A stretch of DNA of 64,000 nt, from positions 1 through 64,000 of the forward strand of contig NZ_NESU01000010.1 of assembly GCF_002287135.1 (NCBI RefSeq), read 5' to 3'. The notes under the pieces are model-generated. The model searched no databases and was not told the origin of the DNA. It was given only the letters and a program-made list of their open reading frames with translations. Positions 15,843-25,396 of this stretch are shown one piece after another. Position numbers and translations under genes: made by a program. This DNA is from Helicobacter sp. TUL. GTDB taxonomy: Bacteria; Campylobacterota; Campylobacteria; Campylobacterales; Helicobacteraceae. Numbering within the stretch: the first letter of the stretch is position 1; each line of letters opens with the position of its first letter.

Positions 15843-17828
15843 TTATACTGAAGTTTGAGAATCTATAAGGGCATTGACTTTAGAGAGGATATGCTCATCA
15901 CTGCTAGGATCAAAAAACTTAAATTCATTGCCACTTTGTTTTGTGCCACTTAGTAAATCCCCACTATTACGATTTTTTAGATCTAGTTGGGCAATCTCAA
16001 AGCCGTTGAGTGTTTTGGCAAAAGATTCTAAGCGCGCAGTATCTTTTGTGTTTGTATACAAAAAGCAGTAGCCTTTTAGCCCATTGCGACTTACTCTGCC
16101 TCGTAATTGATGTAGCGTTGCTAGTCCTAGTCGTTCAGGTGCGACTATGATAATCGTGCTAAGCTTGGGGAGTGAGATTCCTACTTCTACAACCGTGGTA
16201 GCAAGAAGTAAATTGCCTTTTTGGGCAAATTCCTCTAATACTTCTTCTTTTTGTTTGTCCTTGCCTGAAGTTACATATACGCCCTCAAAATGTTTGAGCC
16301 AAAATTCTTGTCCTTGCGAAAGTGAGAGATACTCAATGTGTTGGCTTTCTTCTACTAGCGGATAAATGATGATTGCTTGATGTCCTTTTGTAAATTCATT
16401 TTGTAAATGCACAAGGAGTTTTGGAAAGTCTCTTTTTCCTATAATGCTTGTTTGTATGTCTTTTTTGAATGGTAGATCTTTGATGATAGTGTGTTGTATG
16501 TAGTGTGTTTGTATCATGGCAAATGTGCGCGGGATTGGCGTGGCAGAAAATTGCAATACATGAGGCTTGGTGCGTGTGGTGGTAGAAAACATTTTTTCTA
16601 GTTTGTGTCGTTGGTTAGTGCCAAATCTATGTTGCTCATCACTCATCACAAGTGCAAATTTGGTGTAATCAAAATCTCTATACAAAATTGCTTGAGTGCC
16701 TATGATAAAATCCGCATCAAACATATCTGTGTCGTGTGCAGTATCCGAATGTGTGGTTTGTGCAAAAAGCCTAGATTGTGTGTGTTTTGGCGTGTGCGAT
16801 ATATCTTTGGTTTGGGCGGTGATAAGTTGGATTTTTATATATGGTGGGAGAAATTTTTTTGCTTCCTCATAGAGTTGTTTAGCCAAAATACTTGTAGGCG
16901 CCATTAGGATAGATTTGTGTGGATATGTCATCATCACTGCGCTTAAGATGACTATGGTTTTGCCACAACCCACATCACCCATAATAAGTCTTCGCGTTGC
17001 AGTGTGCGATGAGAGATCTTTGGCAATAGATTCTATAGCTTCGTGCTGACCTTGTGTAAGTGTAAATGGTAGTGAATCTATAAAGGCTTTGGTATCCCCA
17101 TTGCAGATGAAACTTGCTTGGAAATGGAGATTTTTGGTGCGTAAGCGAAGGATATGATGCCATATCTCGACAAATTTTAGGGCTTCTTGATACACGCCAA
17201 AATATCCATTGTGATGTGCAAATGCACGCACAAATTCTTGTGCGGGGTGAAAAATTTCATATATTGCGCTTACATAGGGTTCTATAATGCCGCATTGTCG
17301 CAAAGTATCGTGCGTGATAAGCGCACAGAGGGCATTAAGGATTTTATTTTTGGCGGGAGTGGTTTTAAACTCTAGTGTGATAGCACCAAAATCATGTATG
17401 ATTTTTGGTTGCGTGATTGTCCAAATAGCACCTTTTTGCTCAAGTTTTCCATACACCACGCATTGTGTGCCTTCTGCAAAGTTTTTATACATAAATGGTT
17501 TTGGGTGAAAAAGCGTCATATGAAGAGTTTGGGTGAAGTCTAGGCAGTGTGCAAGGATTTTAAGATATGTTTTTTTGCCAAACCCTGCCTTTGCGCTTTG
17601 TGTAATCTCTACACGCACAGCGCCAATAGCATTATGCGTGAGTGTCGGAAGTAGAGTCTTGTTTTGGTAATTTTTGGGTGGATTTAGTATAAGATCAAAA
17701 AGCGTGTGTATGTCTGTAAGTTTGCTAAAGTCTATATTTGGAATCTGGGAGATTTGGGTATGCGCGGATTTGCTAGAAGCAAGAAAAGAGAGGATATGCT
17801 GAAGTTTGGCTTGTTGCAAAAAATCCAA
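15843..17828 (-). CDS. recG: ATP-dependent DNA helicase RecG
   Basis: A 661-residue superfamily 2 branch-migration helicase that regresses stalled forks and processes Holliday junctions. Walker A is MGDVGCGKTIV (about residue 280), the DExx box is DEQHRFG, motif III FSATPIPRT, and motif V/VI includes TTVVEVGISLP and LHQLRGRVSR. An N-terminal wedge/OB region occupies residues 60-200, slightly shorter than in E. coli RecG. The start is TTG, preceded by AAGGAT; no in-frame ATG lies near. It follows gap by 13 bases and is probably co-transcribed with it. Confidence 0.93.
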   Translation of the reverse strand: MDFLQQAKLQHILSFLASSKSAHTQISQIPNIDFSKLTDIHTLFDLILNPPKNYQNKTLLPTLTHNAIGAVRVEITQSAKAGFGKKTYLKILAHCLDFTQTLHMTLFHPKPFMYKNFAEGTQCVVYGKLEQKGAIWTITQPKIIHDFGAITLEFKTTPAKNKILNALCALITHDTLRQCGIIEPYVSAIYEIFHPAQEFVRAFAHHNGYFGVYQEALKFVEIWHHILRLRTKNLHFQASFICNGDTKAFIDSLPFTLTQGQHEAIESIAKDLSSHTATRRLIMGDVGCGKTIVILSAVMMTYPHKSILMAPTSILAKQLYEEAKKFLPPYIKIQLITAQTKDISHTPKHTQSRLFAQTTHSDTAHDTDMFDADFIIGTQAILYRDFDYTKFALVMSDEQHRFGTNQRHKLEKMFSTTTRTKPHVLQFSATPIPRTFAMIQTHYIQHTIIKDLPFKKDIQTSIIGKRDFPKLLVHLQNEFTKGHQAIIIYPLVEESQHIEYLSLSQGQEFWLKHFEGVYVTSGKDKQKEEVLEEFAQKGNLLLATTVVEVGISLPKLSTIIIVAPERLGLATLHQLRGRVSRNGLKGYCFLYTNTKDTARLESFAKTLNGFEIAQLDLKNRNSGDLLSGTKQSGNEFKFFDPSSDEHILSKVNALIDSQTSV

Positions 17829-17841
17829 GCTAGATCCTTGC

Positions 17842-18855
17842 TTAGTTTGTAATGTATCGTGCCATATCTAAGATTCTGTTTGCATAGCCACATTCATTAT
17901 CATACCAAGCCATAATTTTTGCCATACCACCTTCAAGCACAAATGTAAGATCCTTTGCCACAATCGCGCTATATGTATTGCCAATAAAATCGCTACTTAC
18001 CCTAAAATGTTCATCGATAGCTAAAATCCCTGATAATTCGTTGTTTGAAGCCTCTATGAGCGCTTGATTGATAGAATCTGCGCTTGGGTTTTGGCGGAGT
18101 TTGACACTAAAATCTACCATAGATACATCTGCCACAGGCACACGCACACTATGTCCGTGGAGTTTGTTTTTGAGTTGAGGAAGGACTTTGTAAAGAGCTT
18201 TTGCTGCACCCGTGCTTGTGGGTATGATATTTTGGGCAGCAGCGCGTGCGCGGCGTTTGTCGGTTTTGTGGGCATTATCAAGGAGATTTTGATCATATGT
18301 GTAGCTATGAATTGTGCTTAAGATTCCAGATTCTATGCCAAATATAGAATCTAGCACTTTTGCAATGGGCGCTAACGCATTGCTTGTGCAAGAAGCATTG
18401 GAGATGATAGATTCACCTTGATAGAGTGCGTGATTGACACCAAGCACAAATGTTGGGGTATCATCAATTGCGGGAGCGGAAATAATCACCTTTTTGACAC
18501 CTTTTTGTATATGTGTCTGCATACTCGCACTATCAAGAAATTTTCCACTAGATTCTATCACCACATCAGCAGCACTAAAGTCCAAGTCTTCCCTTGCTAC
18601 ATTGGTTATAAGCGTTGTGTTGTAGGTTTTTGTGCCATATTCGAAAGATATGATTCCTGTGGTATCGCTTGTTTGTGTGTAAGTAACATTTCGCAAAGGG
18701 CTTGTATGCACGCTATCGTATTCTAATAGATGAGCTATCATAGCACCTTGCGCGATGTCGTGTGTGAGAATAATTTCTATATCATCACGCATAACTCCAG
18801 CACGAAAGATACTTCTACCTAGTCGCCCAAGCCCATTTATAGCTATTTTTGTCAT
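17842..18855 (-). CDS. gap: Glyceraldehyde-3-phosphate dehydrogenase, type I
   Basis: A 337-residue NAD(P)-dependent enzyme interconverting glyceraldehyde-3-phosphate and 1,3-bisphosphoglycerate. The Rossmann motif INGLGRLGRSIFR is at residues 5-17 and the catalytic segment SNASCTSNALAPI near 152 supplies the active Cys. The C-terminal YDNECGYANRILDM is typical. The GGGAG site precedes the ATG. Most Helicobacter run this step mainly in gluconeogenesis, so an anabolic role is likely. Confidence 0.95.
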   Translation of the reverse strand: MTKIAINGLGRLGRSIFRAGVMRDDIEIILTHDIAQGAMIAHLLEYDSVHTSPLRNVTYTQTSDTTGIISFEYGTKTYNTTLITNVAREDLDFSAADVVIESSGKFLDSASMQTHIQKGVKKVIISAPAIDDTPTFVLGVNHALYQGESIISNASCTSNALAPIAKVLDSIFGIESGILSTIHSYTYDQNLLDNAHKTDKRRARAAAQNIIPTSTGAAKALYKVLPQLKNKLHGHSVRVPVADVSMVDFSVKLRQNPSADSINQALIEASNNELSGILAIDEHFRVSSDFIGNTYSAIVAKDLTFVLEGGMAKIMAWYDNECGYANRILDMARYITN

Positions 18856-18894
18856 TGCTCCCTCGCTTTTTGTTGTGGGTGGAATTTTAGCACA

Positions 18895-20025
18895 TTACTT
18901 TTCAAAATCATCCATTACATTTGCGGCTTCTAAAAGTCGTTGCTTATCAAAGTGCGTGTAGATTCTGCTCGTATTTAAACTAGCGTGTCCTAGCGCTTCT
19001 TGGACAAGCACAAGATCGTGTTTTTTGCTATATAGCATTGTAGCAAATGTGTGTCTAAGCATGTGTGCGCCCATTTTCTCTTTTTTGATTCCAGCATATT
19101 TTAGAATCTCTCCCAAAACTTGATATACTCGTGCTTGTGTGAGTTTCCCACCTTTGTTGTTGCAAAAAATAAGGTTATCTTCTATGTTTGTATGTAGAGC
19201 AATTTCACTGCGTGTTTGCATCCAAAGGTGCATAAGAGAATCTATTTTCTCTTTTTTTATCATTGCTACACGCATTTTGTTGCCTTTGCCTCGTATCTGA
19301 AACATCCAAATGTCGTGCTGTGGAATAAGGTCTTTGGTGCGTAGGCTAAGTGCTTCGCTTACGCGCATACCTGTGTAGATAATCACTTTGATAATAAGCC
19401 TATCTCGTGCCATACGATGTATAGGAAGTGGCGTTGTATCAATAGCTTCCAAAAACCGCTCTAATTCGTTTTCATCAAGATATGTGGGGAGCTTTTGCCC
19501 GCTAGCTTGACTGACAATGTGTCGGATAGCAAGCTTTATCCCAAATACAAACGATCCTTGATTGTAGGTATTGTGTTTATCGATGTAGCCAAAAAATCCA
19601 ATAAGCACAATGCGATAATTTTTTTTACTCGCATCGCTAAGTTTAGAGGTATACACACTCAAAAAATCAACAAGCAATTCTTCATCAATGCGCGTGAGTG
19701 AATCTAATTGCAATGAGGTGAGATATTCATAAAGTTTATGTAATGGAGTGCTAAAGAGGTTTATCCCTACTAATCCGGCATTTCGTGCTTTTTTGCATAA
19801 AAAGAGGAGTTCTTGGATAGTGTGTGGGGCAGTGTGAAGGGATTTGAGGCATTGTAGGATTGCTTCTTTATCGCGCACTTGATGATTGGAGAGCGTGTTT
19901 ATTTTCCAGCGCACAAAGCGTCCCATCCAGCAAAGTAAATTTTGTTCAAAAGTGGAATATGATTCTAAAGGATATTGCATAAAATGTTGCCTATTGTGTT
20001 TGGTTTGCTTGGGAGATTCTAGCAT
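18895..20025 (-). CDS. xerH: Tyrosine recombinase XerH
   Basis: A 376-residue tyrosine recombinase, the single chromosome-dimer resolvase of Campylobacterota acting with FtsK at difH. The catalytic residues are visible: Arg in TGMRVSEALSLR, Lys in the beta-hairpin RGKGNKMRVAMI, His-x2-Arg in HMLRHTFATMLY, the second His in LGHASLNTSRIY and the Tyr of that segment. The length and a long N-terminal arm-binding domain suit XerH. No strong ribosome-binding site marks the start; the ATG at 20025 is chosen, with a GTG at 20037 and an ATG at 19980 as alternatives. Confidence 0.88.
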   Translation of the reverse strand: MLESPKQTKHNRQHFMQYPLESYSTFEQNLLCWMGRFVRWKINTLSNHQVRDKEAILQCLKSLHTAPHTIQELLFLCKKARNAGLVGINLFSTPLHKLYEYLTSLQLDSLTRIDEELLVDFLSVYTSKLSDASKKNYRIVLIGFFGYIDKHNTYNQGSFVFGIKLAIRHIVSQASGQKLPTYLDENELERFLEAIDTTPLPIHRMARDRLIIKVIIYTGMRVSEALSLRTKDLIPQHDIWMFQIRGKGNKMRVAMIKKEKIDSLMHLWMQTRSEIALHTNIEDNLIFCNNKGGKLTQARVYQVLGEILKYAGIKKEKMGAHMLRHTFATMLYSKKHDLVLVQEALGHASLNTSRIYTHFDKQRLLEAANVMDDFEK

Positions 20026-20055
20026 ATTTGATACCACAATTTAGCCACATCTTGA

Positions 20056-20061
20056 TATAAT
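20056..20061 (+). promoter_or_regulatory. Candidate -10 box upstream of folE
   Basis: TATAAT in TTGATATAATCAC, 30 bases before the folE ATG, preceded by a T-rich stretch. A good candidate for the start of the folE-to-autotransporter gene series. Confidence 0.5.
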
Positions 20062-20090
20062 CACATTTTTATCACATTTTAGGGTTATGT

Positions 20091-20648
20091 ATGCAAGAGG
20101 TATTACAAGAATTTGAGCAATTTTTTGCAAAATTATGTGAGCATATAGGCGAAGATACAAATCGCGAGGGCTTAAAAAACACACCAAAGCGGATTTTAGA
20201 ATCTTTTCAGACACTTTTTAGTGGTTACTCACAAAACCCCCAAGAGCTTTTGGGTGCGACTTTTAAAGAGGGATTGTGTGATGAAATGGTGATTGCAAAG
20301 GATATTGAATTTTATTCGATGTGTGAGCACCATTTGCTACCATTTTTTGGACATATTAGCATTGGTTACATACCTGATAAGTATCTTGCTGGGATTAGCT
20401 CATTGGCGCGTTTGGTGGAGAGTTTTGCGCGTAGATTGCAGATTCAAGAGCGACTAACAGAGCAAATCGCGCAATGCCTTGTAGAAACCCTGCAACCAAA
20501 GGGCGTGATAGTGGTATGCCAAGCGCAGCATTTATGTATGAGTATGCGTGGCGTGCATAAGAATCCACAAATCATCACAAGTGCGTTGCGAGGATTATTT
20601 AAGCGAGATTCTAAAACGCGCACGGAATTTATGCAGCTTATTAAATAA
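20091..20648 (+). CDS. folE: GTP cyclohydrolase I
   Basis: A 185-residue FolE that converts GTP to dihydroneopterin triphosphate, the first step of folate (or queuosine) synthesis. Zinc and substrate residues are in SMCEHHLLPFFGH (about 76-88) and AQHLCMSMRGV (about 145). IGYIPDKYLAGISSLARLVE is the family core. Length matches the usual 180-220 residues. It is followed after 48 bases by a MATE transporter in the same direction. Confidence 0.95.
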   Translation: MQEVLQEFEQFFAKLCEHIGEDTNREGLKNTPKRILESFQTLFSGYSQNPQELLGATFKEGLCDEMVIAKDIEFYSMCEHHLLPFFGHISIGYIPDKYLAGISSLARLVESFARRLQIQERLTEQIAQCLVETLQPKGVIVVCQAQHLCMSMRGVHKNPQIITSALRGLFKRDSKTRTEFMQLIK

Positions 20649-20696
20649 TATTTTGATAATACTTTTCTTACATTTATAAGGTTTTTGGAGGCAATA

Positions 20697-22070
20697 ATGA
20701 TGATGAGAAAAAATGTTGATATGGGCAAAGATTCCCTGTATCGTTTATTTTTTTATTTTTTTATACCAAATTTATGTGCAATGATCGCACTTTCGACATA
20801 TTCTGTTGTTGATGGTGCATTTGTAGGCAAGGCATTGGGACAAGAAGCATTAGCTGCTATTGGCGTGTGTTGGCCTGTATTTCCGGTGCTAATTGCTTTT
20901 GAGTTACTTTTTGGTATGGGAGCGGCAAGTATCGCGTCTTTTTATTTAGGTAGAGGGCAAGAGCATCGTGCGCGGATTATGTTTAGTTCGGTGTGTTATT
21001 TTGCTGGAGCAAGTAGCATTATTCTTGGTGGAATCTTGTTTTTTTCTACAGAATCTCTAGCCTATGCTTTAGGGGCAAATGAAGAGATTCATAGCTATGT
21101 AGTGGAATATTTGCATGTAACATTTTTAGGTGCGTGTATCATCGTTTTACATCCCTTGCTTGATGTATTTGCTATCAATGATAAACGCCCTATACTTGCA
21201 ATGGTAGCGATGATTGTAGGTGCGGCAAGTAATATCGTGCTTAATTATCTTTTTTTGTTTGTTTTTAAGCTTGGAATCACAGGATCAGCGTTGGCTACGA
21301 TACTTGGGCATGGCATTGGTATGTGTATTTTGTTGAGTCATTTTATCTTAAAGCAAGGCAAGATTTATTTTATCAAAATCTTTAAGATAAAATCCATCTT
21401 TGCTTCGATGCGCAATGGGCTACCACAAAGCTTTGCAGAGCTTAGCGTGAGTGCTGTGATGTTACTATTTAATCGCACGCTTAAAACACTAGGTGGGACA
21501 GACGCACTCTCAATCTATAGCATTTTGATGTATAGCGGTATTGTGGTTTTTACGGTGATTCTTTCTTGTGCGCAAGGCGTGCAACCTATAGCGAGTTTTA
21601 ATTATGGTGCTAGAGAGTATGGGCGTGTGAAAAAAATTTATTTTTTTGTGCTTGTGTTTGCGACGCTAAGCGGACTTGTGTTGTATGTGTTTTCAAGATT
21701 TTTTGATACCTTGCTTATAGGGTTATTTTTGCGTGATGATAGTTTGCATCTTTTGGATTCTGCGGTTTATGCGTTGCATATTTATTTTATTAGCTTTATC
21801 TTTTTGGGCTTTAACCTTGTGAGCTCAATCTTTTTGCAATCTATCCAAAGACCGCTAAGCTCTTTTGTTGTAACCATAGCCACTAATCTTGTGTTTGTCG
21901 TGATTTTGCTTGAGATTTTTAGCAGAATCTGGGGCTTAGATGGCGTGTGGTGGAGCTATCCTCTATCGTTTGTGTGTGCGAGTTTTGTAACGCTTGGCGT
22001 GATGATTTTTGAGTTTAGGCGTGGGAGTTTGGGCAAGGCTACAATCGCACACCACCATAAGGAAGCATAA
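20697..22070 (+). CDS. MATE-family multidrug efflux transporter
   Basis: A 457-residue inner-membrane protein with about twelve hydrophobic segments in two homologous halves, as in MATE antiporters that expel cationic drugs with Na+ or H+. Family cues are SVVDGAFVGKALGQEALAAIG near residue 30 and QGVQPIASFNYGAREY near 290. Three ATG-like triplets open the gene after GGAGG; the first ATG (20697) is used, the second is equally possible. Its stop codon shares a base with the start of the next gene (TAATG). Confidence 0.88.
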   Translation: MMMRKNVDMGKDSLYRLFFYFFIPNLCAMIALSTYSVVDGAFVGKALGQEALAAIGVCWPVFPVLIAFELLFGMGAASIASFYLGRGQEHRARIMFSSVCYFAGASSIILGGILFFSTESLAYALGANEEIHSYVVEYLHVTFLGACIIVLHPLLDVFAINDKRPILAMVAMIVGAASNIVLNYLFLFVFKLGITGSALATILGHGIGMCILLSHFILKQGKIYFIKIFKIKSIFASMRNGLPQSFAELSVSAVMLLFNRTLKTLGGTDALSIYSILMYSGIVVFTVILSCAQGVQPIASFNYGAREYGRVKKIYFFVLVFATLSGLVLYVFSRFFDTLLIGLFLRDDSLHLLDSAVYALHIYFISFIFLGFNLVSSIFLQSIQRPLSSFVVTIATNLVFVVILLEIFSRIWGLDGVWWSYPLSFVCASFVTLGVMIFEFRRGSLGKATIAHHHKEA

Positions 22071-22723
22071 TGAAGCAAGTAATCATACTTTTTGATCTTG
22101 ATGGGACATTAATAGATTCTACAAAGGCAATTTATGCGAGTTTTTGTGAAGCAATGTCTGCATTTGGATATCCGACTCCAAGCTTGGATTCACTAAAGGC
22201 TACTATCGGACATACGCTAGAGGATATGTTTTTGGCTTTTGGGATACCTAAGGCACAAGTTGGGGATTTTGTGCAAGCTTATAGAATCTCTTATCGTGCT
22301 AAAATGGAGGCAGGCACGACATTACTTCCAAATGCCAAAGAGGCAATTGTGTTTGCTAAGAGTTTTGCGGATTTGGGTGTGGTAACTACAAAGCGTGGGG
22401 ATTTTAGTGCAAAATTGCTTGATTGTCTTGGTGTGGGCGAATATTTTAGATGTGTGATAGGTATAGAATCTGTGTCTAAGCCTAAGCCAGATTCTGAACC
22501 AATCCTCAAGGCTTTGGAGCATTTTCCAAATGCATCATCTGCACACAAGTATATGATAGGGGATACCACACTTGATTTAGAATCTGCTAAAGGCGCAGGA
22601 ATATCTGCTGTAGGTGTGTTGTGCGGATATGGCAAGCAAGAAGCACTTGGGGCGTATAATGTGCCATTATGCGCAGATAGCTTAATGGCAGTGCGTGAGA
22701 TCCATAGAAGTTTGGGGATTTAA
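22070..22723 (+). CDS. HAD-family phosphatase (phosphoglycolate phosphatase-like)
   Basis: A 217-residue haloacid-dehalogenase hydrolase. Motif [10 protein letters not shown] (residues 8-16) supplies the nucleophile and acid/base Asp, motif II is VVTTKR near 104, motif III Lys is in KPKPDSEP, and motif IV is [11 protein letters not shown] near 166. The small alpha-helical cap suits the Gph/PpaX subgroup. Probable substrate is 2-phosphoglycolate or pyrophosphate; sequence cannot decide. Its start overlaps the MATE stop, so the two are coupled. Confidence 0.85.
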   Translation: MKQVIILFDLDGTLIDSTKAIYASFCEAMSAFGYPTPSLDSLKATIGHTLEDMFLAFGIPKAQVGDFVQAYRISYRAKMEAGTTLLPNAKEAIVFAKSFADLGVVTTKRGDFSAKLLDCLGVGEYFRCVIGIESVSKPKPDSEPILKALEHFPNASSAHKYMIGDTTLDLESAKGAGISAVGVLCGYGKQEALGAYNVPLCADSLMAVREIHRSLGI

Positions 22724-22778
22724 TGGCAGTTTTAGGCTATTTTGTTATGATTGTGGAAAAAATTTGGAGTATTGCATA

Positions 22779-23270
22779 ATGACACAAGAACCAATGACAG
22801 AATATGGCTACCAAAAGCTTCGCGCAGAACTCAAGGATCTTCAAGAAGTGCAACGCCCACATATTGTCAAAGAAATTGATATAGCACGATCGCACGGGGA
22901 TTTGAAAGAAAATGCTGAATACCACGCAGCCAAAGAACAACAAGCCTTTATAGAATCTCGTATTGCCGAGCTTAGCAAAATGCTTGCTAACGCACAAGTA
23001 ATAGATCCTAGCACATTGGAGCATAAAAAGGTGAGTTTTGGCTCTTATGTAAGGATTGTGGATCTTGAGACAGATAAAGAGTTTGCTTACACACTTGTAG
23101 GCACGATAGAGAGTGATCCGCAAAATGGCTTTATTTCTGTTTTTTCTCCTGTAGGTCGCGCCCTCATAGGAAAGGAAGTTGGTGATGAGGTAACAATTAT
23201 GTTGCCAAAGGGCGAGAGTGAGTTTGAAATTTTAGAGGTGTGTTATAAACCTTTTAGTTTGCAAGATTAA
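22779..23270 (+). CDS. greA: Transcription elongation factor GreA
   Basis: A 163-residue factor that enters the RNA polymerase secondary channel and stimulates cleavage of back-tracked RNA. The N-terminal coiled coil has the acidic tip expected ([18 protein letters not shown]), and the C-terminal FKBP-like domain ends with [21 protein letters not shown]. The start ATG is preceded by TTGGAGT; the open frame extends 28 codons upstream without a better site. The order greA-dut-unknown-unknown-coaX is, as I recall, that of the H. pylori HP0866-HP0862 region. Confidence 0.95.
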   Translation: MTQEPMTEYGYQKLRAELKDLQEVQRPHIVKEIDIARSHGDLKENAEYHAAKEQQAFIESRIAELSKMLANAQVIDPSTLEHKKVSFGSYVRIVDLETDKEFAYTLVGTIESDPQNGFISVFSPVGRALIGKEVGDEVTIMLPKGESEFEILEVCYKPFSLQD

Positions 23271-23279
23271 GGCGTTTGT

Positions 23280-23732
23280 ATGTATATCAAGATAAAAAAG
23301 CTTCACCCAAATGCGATCATTCCTCAATATCAGACAACACATAGTGCAGGATTTGATTTACATAGCTTAGATTCACATATTCTAAAGGCTGGTGATCGTG
23401 CCTTAATCCCTACAGGCTTGGCATTTGAGATAGAATCTCATTATGAGGTGCAAGTGCGTCCTAGAAGTGGCTTGGCTCTAAAAAATGGCATAAGCGTGCT
23501 AAATACTCCAGGCACAGTGGACAGCGACTATCGGGGAGAGATTAAGGTTTTGCTTATTAATTATTCTAATGAGGATTTTGTCATACAAGCAGGAGATAGA
23601 ATCGCGCAAGGTGTGGTATGCAAGGTATATCAAGCGGAGTTTGAAGAAACACAATCACTCACACAAACACAGCGTGGAGAAGGGGGCTTTGGCTCTAGTG
23701 GTGTGGGACAAAAGGGAACATATCAGCAATAA
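23280..23732 (+). CDS. dut: Deoxyuridine triphosphatase
   Basis: A 150-residue trimeric dUTPase that hydrolyses dUTP to dUMP and keeps uracil out of DNA. All five motifs are seen: AGFDLHS, RPRSGLALKNG, NTPGTVDSDYRGE, GDRIAQGVV and the C-terminal RGEGGFGSSG. Length is typical. The gene starts nine bases after greA. Confidence 0.96.
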   Translation: MYIKIKKLHPNAIIPQYQTTHSAGFDLHSLDSHILKAGDRALIPTGLAFEIESHYEVQVRPRSGLALKNGISVLNTPGTVDSDYRGEIKVLLINYSNEDFVIQAGDRIAQGVVCKVYQAEFEETQSLTQTQRGEGGFGSSGVGQKGTYQQ

Positions 23733-23753
23733 TTTGATACAAAAGGATATAGT

Positions 23754-24368
23754 ATGAGTGTTAAGAACGATTTGGCGCATATCAAAGATGAATTCAATAA
23801 AGATGGGCAGATTCTAGAAAATGCCTTTAGATTCGAGATTTTTTTACGACGATATAAAAAAACTCTTATTACGCTTTTGGTGCTTATAATTGCTTGGGCG
23901 GTGTATCTTGGGGTAGATAGCTATCTCACACAACAACGACATATCCAAGCAAATGAGGCATATGCAGAGCTTTTGAGTGGTGAACAAACACCTGAACTTT
24001 TAGAAAAATTAGAAAAAAATTCTCCAATTCTGTATGATTTTTATGTCTATACGCACAATCCGAGCCAAGAGGCATTAAAAAAACTTATGGATTCTGATAA
24101 TGAACTTATCGCACAAATTGCGACATACCGAGACATTACACACACACTAGATTCTCTGTTAGAAGAATCTAATCAGGATACTATCAATGAAGTGCTTGCG
24201 AACTTGCCACCACTCAAAGATAAAACTTTGCAGCAGTGGCTTATTCTCCAAGAAGCCGCAATACTGCTCCAAAAGGGATATACACAAGAAGCCAAAGATA
24301 AACTTATGCTTTTAGATGAAAATTCAGAATTTGCGCGTATAGGCGAGAGTTTGCGCCATTATAAATAA
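23754..24368 (+). CDS. Single-pass membrane protein with TPR/YfgM-like periplasmic part
   Basis: A 204-residue protein with an N-terminal cytoplasmic stretch, one transmembrane helix (TLITLLVLIIAWAVYLGV, about 41-58) and a helical periplasmic domain. Helix pairs such as LLQKGYTQEAKDKLMLL near the end look like TPR units, and the layout resembles YfgM, an ancillary SecYEG/PpiD protein. By position it corresponds to the H. pylori gene after dut (HP0864). AAAGGATATAGT precedes the ATG. Function inferred only by architecture. Confidence 0.7.
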   Translation: MSVKNDLAHIKDEFNKDGQILENAFRFEIFLRRYKKTLITLLVLIIAWAVYLGVDSYLTQQRHIQANEAYAELLSGEQTPELLEKLEKNSPILYDFYVYTHNPSQEALKKLMDSDNELIAQIATYRDITHTLDSLLEESNQDTINEVLANLPPLKDKTLQQWLILQEAAILLQKGYTQEAKDKLMLLDENSEFARIGESLRHYK

Positions 24369-24382
24369 TAGGGGTTGGTGTT

Positions 24383-25396
24383 ATGAGAATTTTGCTTGTT
24401 GTATGTGTGGCGGTGTGCATTGGTATTTTTGGAGGTTGTAGCCAAAAACAATACTTTGAGCCAAAAGATATAAGCCTCAAGGCAGAATTTTCTCATAAAC
24501 TCCCTTCCCCTATCATATCTACCTCTAGAGTTGGGGCATTATTACAGAATCTCGAGGTGCTAGACACATTTGGCAATATCGATATAGAGCTTACACAAAA
24601 TCAACGCTTTTTGGGTAGAGAAGGCACATATTATCTTGTTCAAGATGGTTGTGGGGCGTTGTTGTTTATTGATGCTAGCACCAAAACCCAAAGTGAGTTT
24701 GCATTTGAGAAATGTATCGTAAGTGCTAAAATATCGCCACAAGGGAGTGCAAATACACTAATAGCCTTGGTGAGTGCGGATAATAGCGTGATTGTGTATG
24801 ATGTTAATACGAAGCGTGAGGTATTTTCACAAAAACTTGCCAATATTACGGCAATCAATACCCTTGCGGCAACACCTGTGTTTGAAAAAGATAAAATCAT
24901 CTTCCCTACACTTGATGGTAAGCTTGTGATTTTTGATATACCAAGCAATACGCTTGTGCGTGATATTTTGATTCAGAGTGATAAATTTTTTAATAACATC
25001 ATTTATCTTGTGGTAAAAAATGACCTTATGATTGCAGCCACGACAAAGCGTATTAGCGCAATTATAGACAATAGCAAGACATTTAATTATGATGGAGATT
25101 TTAGGGATTTGTTGTTATATAAAGACAAATTGTATGTGCTAAATAATGACGGCAAGATTTTAGAGCTTGATCACACTTTAAAGCTTTTGCGTGAAGTGAA
25201 TCTAGAATATGCGCGTTTGCATGGGATCGTGATACGCAACAACACTCTATATACACTAGAGAGAAATAAATATCTCATAGAGCTTAGCTTAGAGAGTTTT
25301 TTACCTGTAGTCTATAAGATCGATCTTCCAAGCAAAAAGCCTATTTTTTACACAGATGATACTTTGTTTTATGATAGATTCTATAAGAGGTTTTGA
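24383..25396 (+). CDS. Lipoprotein with beta-propeller-like repeats
   Basis: A 337-residue exported protein with a lipobox at GIFGGC (Cys about residue 18), so it should be anchored in a membrane on the periplasmic face. The rest is beta-rich with repeated short strands (VIVYDVNTKREVF, KLVIFDIPSNTLV, KILELDHTLKLL) spaced like blades of a WD40/PQQ-type propeller, similar in plan to BamB. By order it matches the H. pylori gene before coaX (HP0863). Its stop overlaps the coaX start (TGATG). Confidence 0.7.
   Translation: MRILLVVCVAVCIGIFGGCSQKQYFEPKDISLKAEFSHKLPSPIISTSRVGALLQNLEVLDTFGNIDIELTQNQRFLGREGTYYLVQDGCGALLFIDASTKTQSEFAFEKCIVSAKISPQGSANTLIALVSADNSVIVYDVNTKREVFSQKLANITAINTLAATPVFEKDKIIFPTLDGKLVIFDIPSNTLVRDILIQSDKFFNNIIYLVVKNDLMIAATTKRISAIIDNSKTFNYDGDFRDLLLYKDKLYVLNNDGKILELDHTLKLLREVNLEYARLHGIVIRNNTLYTLERNKYLIELSLESFLPVVYKIDLPSKKPIFYTDDTLFYDRFYKRF

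Noticed and set aside
18856-20090. A difH recombination site next to xerH
   Set aside because: I looked for two roughly 11-base inverted arms with a 6-base centre around xerH and found none that I could support.
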